A program made the translations under genes and the position numbers. 7,961 nucleotides of DNA, from contig JAGVII010000028.1 of NCBI GenBank assembly GCA_020056155.1, positions 1 to 7,961 of the forward strand, given 5' to 3'. The notes beneath the pieces are model-generated. The model had not been told where the DNA came from and searched no databases. It saw nothing but the letters and a program-made list of their open reading frames with translations. Below are positions 6,872 through 7,961 of this stretch, in pieces; position 1 is the stretch's first letter; each line of letters opens with the position of its first letter. This DNA comes from Afipia sp. Its GTDB lineage: Bacteria; Pseudomonadota; Alphaproteobacteria; Rhizobiales; Xanthobacteraceae.

Positions 6872-6904
6872 CGCTCGTTAATCTCCGCAACCGGGGGATC
6901 GCAG

Positions 6905-7186
6905 ATGAAGATCTACCTTCTGTCGCTTGGCGCCGGCCTTTTGGTCGGCGTCATATACAGCCTGATTAATGTCCGCTCGCCGGCGCCGCCGGTGGTGGCG
7001 CTGATCGGCCTTCTGGGCATCCTCATCGGCGAGCAGTTGCCACCGCTGGTGCGGAGCCTGCTGAGCAAGGAGCCTCCGGCGCACTCGTGGCGGCACCAGG
7101 TCAAGCCGCACATGTTTGGTGATTTGCCGAAAGGCGCGCGTCCGCCGACGTCGCTCATCTCTCCGGATGCAAAGGACACAGTCTGA
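6905..7186 (+). CDS. XapX-domain (DUF1427-type) small membrane protein
   Basis: A 93-residue protein with two predicted transmembrane helices, residues ~3-21 (IYLLSLGAGLLVGVIYSLI) and ~30-49 (VVALIGLLGILIGEQLPPLV), joined by the short linker NVRSPAPP. This layout, with the RSPAPPVVALIGLLGILIGEQ core, is characteristic of the XapX domain, whose biochemical function is unknown. The remaining ~44 residues form a polar tail that extends beyond the domain and probably lies on one face of the inner membrane. GGGGGA at 6893-6898, 6 nt before the ATG, serves as ribosome site. It starts 33 bp after the cysteine hydrolase and its TGA overlaps the amidohydrolase ATG by one base, so translational coupling is likely. 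It may act as a membrane partner or transport component, but this is inference from context only. Confidence 0.9.
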   Translation: MKIYLLSLGAGLLVGVIYSLINVRSPAPPVVALIGLLGILIGEQLPPLVRSLLSKEPPAHSWRHQVKPHMFGDLPKGARPPTSLISPDAKDTV

Positions 7187-7961
7187 TGCCGACACGGCGT
7201 GCATTTATCGGGGCGGCTTCCGGACTGGTGCTGCCCGGCCTTTCACTGGCTTTTGCCGCAGACGATACATCTTCAAAGGGAGCCAACCGCGTGAGCGCCG
7301 ATCTGATTCTTCACCATGGCCTCTTCACCACTCTCGACCGCTCCAAGCCAACGGCAAGTGCCGTCGCGATCAAGGATGGCGTGTTCCTTGCCGTCGGCGG
7401 CGAAGAGGAGGTGATGCCTCACGCCGGTCCCGACACCCGTGTGATTGACCTCAAGGGCCGCCGCGCTCTGCCGGGGTTAATCGATAATCATCTCCACATC
7501 ATCCGCGGCGGTCTGAACTTCAACATGGAACTGCGCTGGGATGGCGTGCGCTCGCTTGCCGACGCCATGAACATGCTGAAGCGGCAGGTGGCGATCACGC
7601 CGCCGCCGCAGTGGGTTCGCGTAGTCGGCGGCTTCACCGAGCATCAGTTCGTGGAGAAGCGTCTACCGACCATCGATGAGATTAATGCCGTTGCGCCGGA
7701 CACGCCGGTATTCCTGTTGCATCTTTACGATCGCGCGATCCTCAATGGTGCCGCGCTGCGTGCCGTCGGCTACACCAAAGACACGCCGAATCCGCCGGGC
7801 GGCGAGATCACGCAGGATGCGAACGGCAATCCGACGGGCTTGCTGCTGGCCAAGCCGAATGCAGGTATCCTCTATTCAACCCTTTCAAAGGGACCAAAAC
7901 TGCCCTTCGAGTACCAGGTCAATTCAACCCGCCACTTCATGCGCGAGTTGAACCGACTCGG
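7186..7961 (+). CDS. Tat-exported YtcJ-like amidohydrolase, 5' part (runs off the window)
   Basis: The open frame continues past the window end, giving 258 complete codons of a family usually 550-650 residues long. The N-terminus PTRRAFIGAASGLVLPGLSLAFAAD is a twin-arginine signal: TRRAFIG motif at residues 3-9, hydrophobic core, and an AFA-type cleavage site near residues 22-24. It should be folded in the cytoplasm, probably with metal, and exported to the periplasm. The mature part has the amidohydrolase composite fold start (ADLILHHGLFTTLD, then IKDGVFLAVGG) and the metal-binding HxH in LPGLIDNHLH (His102, His104). It belongs to the amidohydro_3/YtcJ group of metal-dependent hydrolases acting on amide or related bonds; substrate unknown. 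AAAGGA (7171-7176) lies 9 nt before the ATG, which overlaps the XapX stop. It is the third gene of the operon. Confidence 0.9.
   Translation, partial: MPTRRAFIGAASGLVLPGLSLAFAADDTSSKGANRVSADLILHHGLFTTLDRSKPTASAVAIKDGVFLAVGGEEEVMPHAGPDTRVIDLKGRRALPGLIDNHLHIIRGGLNFNMELRWDGVRSLADAMNMLKRQVAITPPPQWVRVVGGFTEHQFVEKRLPTIDEINAVAPDTPVFLLHLYDRAILNGAALRAVGYTKDTPNPPGGEITQDANGNPTGLLLAKPNAGILYSTLSKGPKLPFEYQVNSTRHFMRELNRL

Noticed and set aside
6200..6890. Minus-strand open frames opposite the cysteine hydrolase
   Set aside because: They are mirror frames of a strongly supported gene, with Arg-rich products typical of GC-rich antisense.
1..7961. tRNA, rRNA or CRISPR array
   Set aside because: No cloverleaf with a TTCGA-type T loop and no set of regularly spaced identical repeats was seen by eye. 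The only regular repeats are the short half-sites at 5931-5956.

Overview
The window looks like part of a high-GC alphaproteobacterial chromosome, most likely Bradyrhizobium or a close relative. This rests on a partial Omp25/Omp31-type outer-membrane barrel, an IS3-family element, a very large winged-helix/STAND regulator, and a hydrolase-XapX-amidohydrolase operon. All are familiar in that group, but genus assignment is inference because no database search was possible.

Layout. Positions 1-502 (+) hold the 3' end of an outer-membrane beta-barrel gene. Positions ~561-1080 (+) hold a decayed IS3-family orfB remnant that has lost its first catalytic Asp by deletion. A structurally complete IS3-family element follows in the opposite orientation (1084-2270). 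It has imperfect terminal inverted repeats, orfA, and an orfB that has no start codon of its own and can only be reached through a perfectly phased G_GGA_AAC slippery heptamer. There is no target duplication, and orfB reads out through the terminal repeat into the old remnant, so the two IS copies form a tail-to-tail scar. Positions 2271-2462 hold no convincing gene.

The right half looks like a regulated metabolic locus. On the minus strand, a small helical protein of unknown function (~5415-5852) precedes a 959-aa OmpR/CadC-type winged-helix plus NB-ARC-like ATPase plus TPR-like regulator (2463-5342). Divergent from them, on the plus strand, are an isochorismatase-family cysteine hydrolase (6218-6871), a small two-helix XapX-domain membrane protein (6905-7186) and a Tat-signal-bearing YtcJ-like amidohydrolase (7186 to beyond the window end). 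These three are tightly spaced and probably cotranscribed.

The divergent intergenic region (5853-6217) carries the most striking non-coding structure. A perfect 11-bp inverted repeat (5913-5923 / 5964-5974) encloses three TCGGAT/ATCCGA half-sites spaced exactly 10 bp apart, and a T6 tract follows. It could be an operator for the winged-helix regulator, an attenuator-like leader of the hydrolase operon, or both. A second possible control point is the 72-bp gap before the regulator, where a hairpin can pair with the regulator's Shine-Dalgarno and a nine-codon upstream ORF ends inside it.
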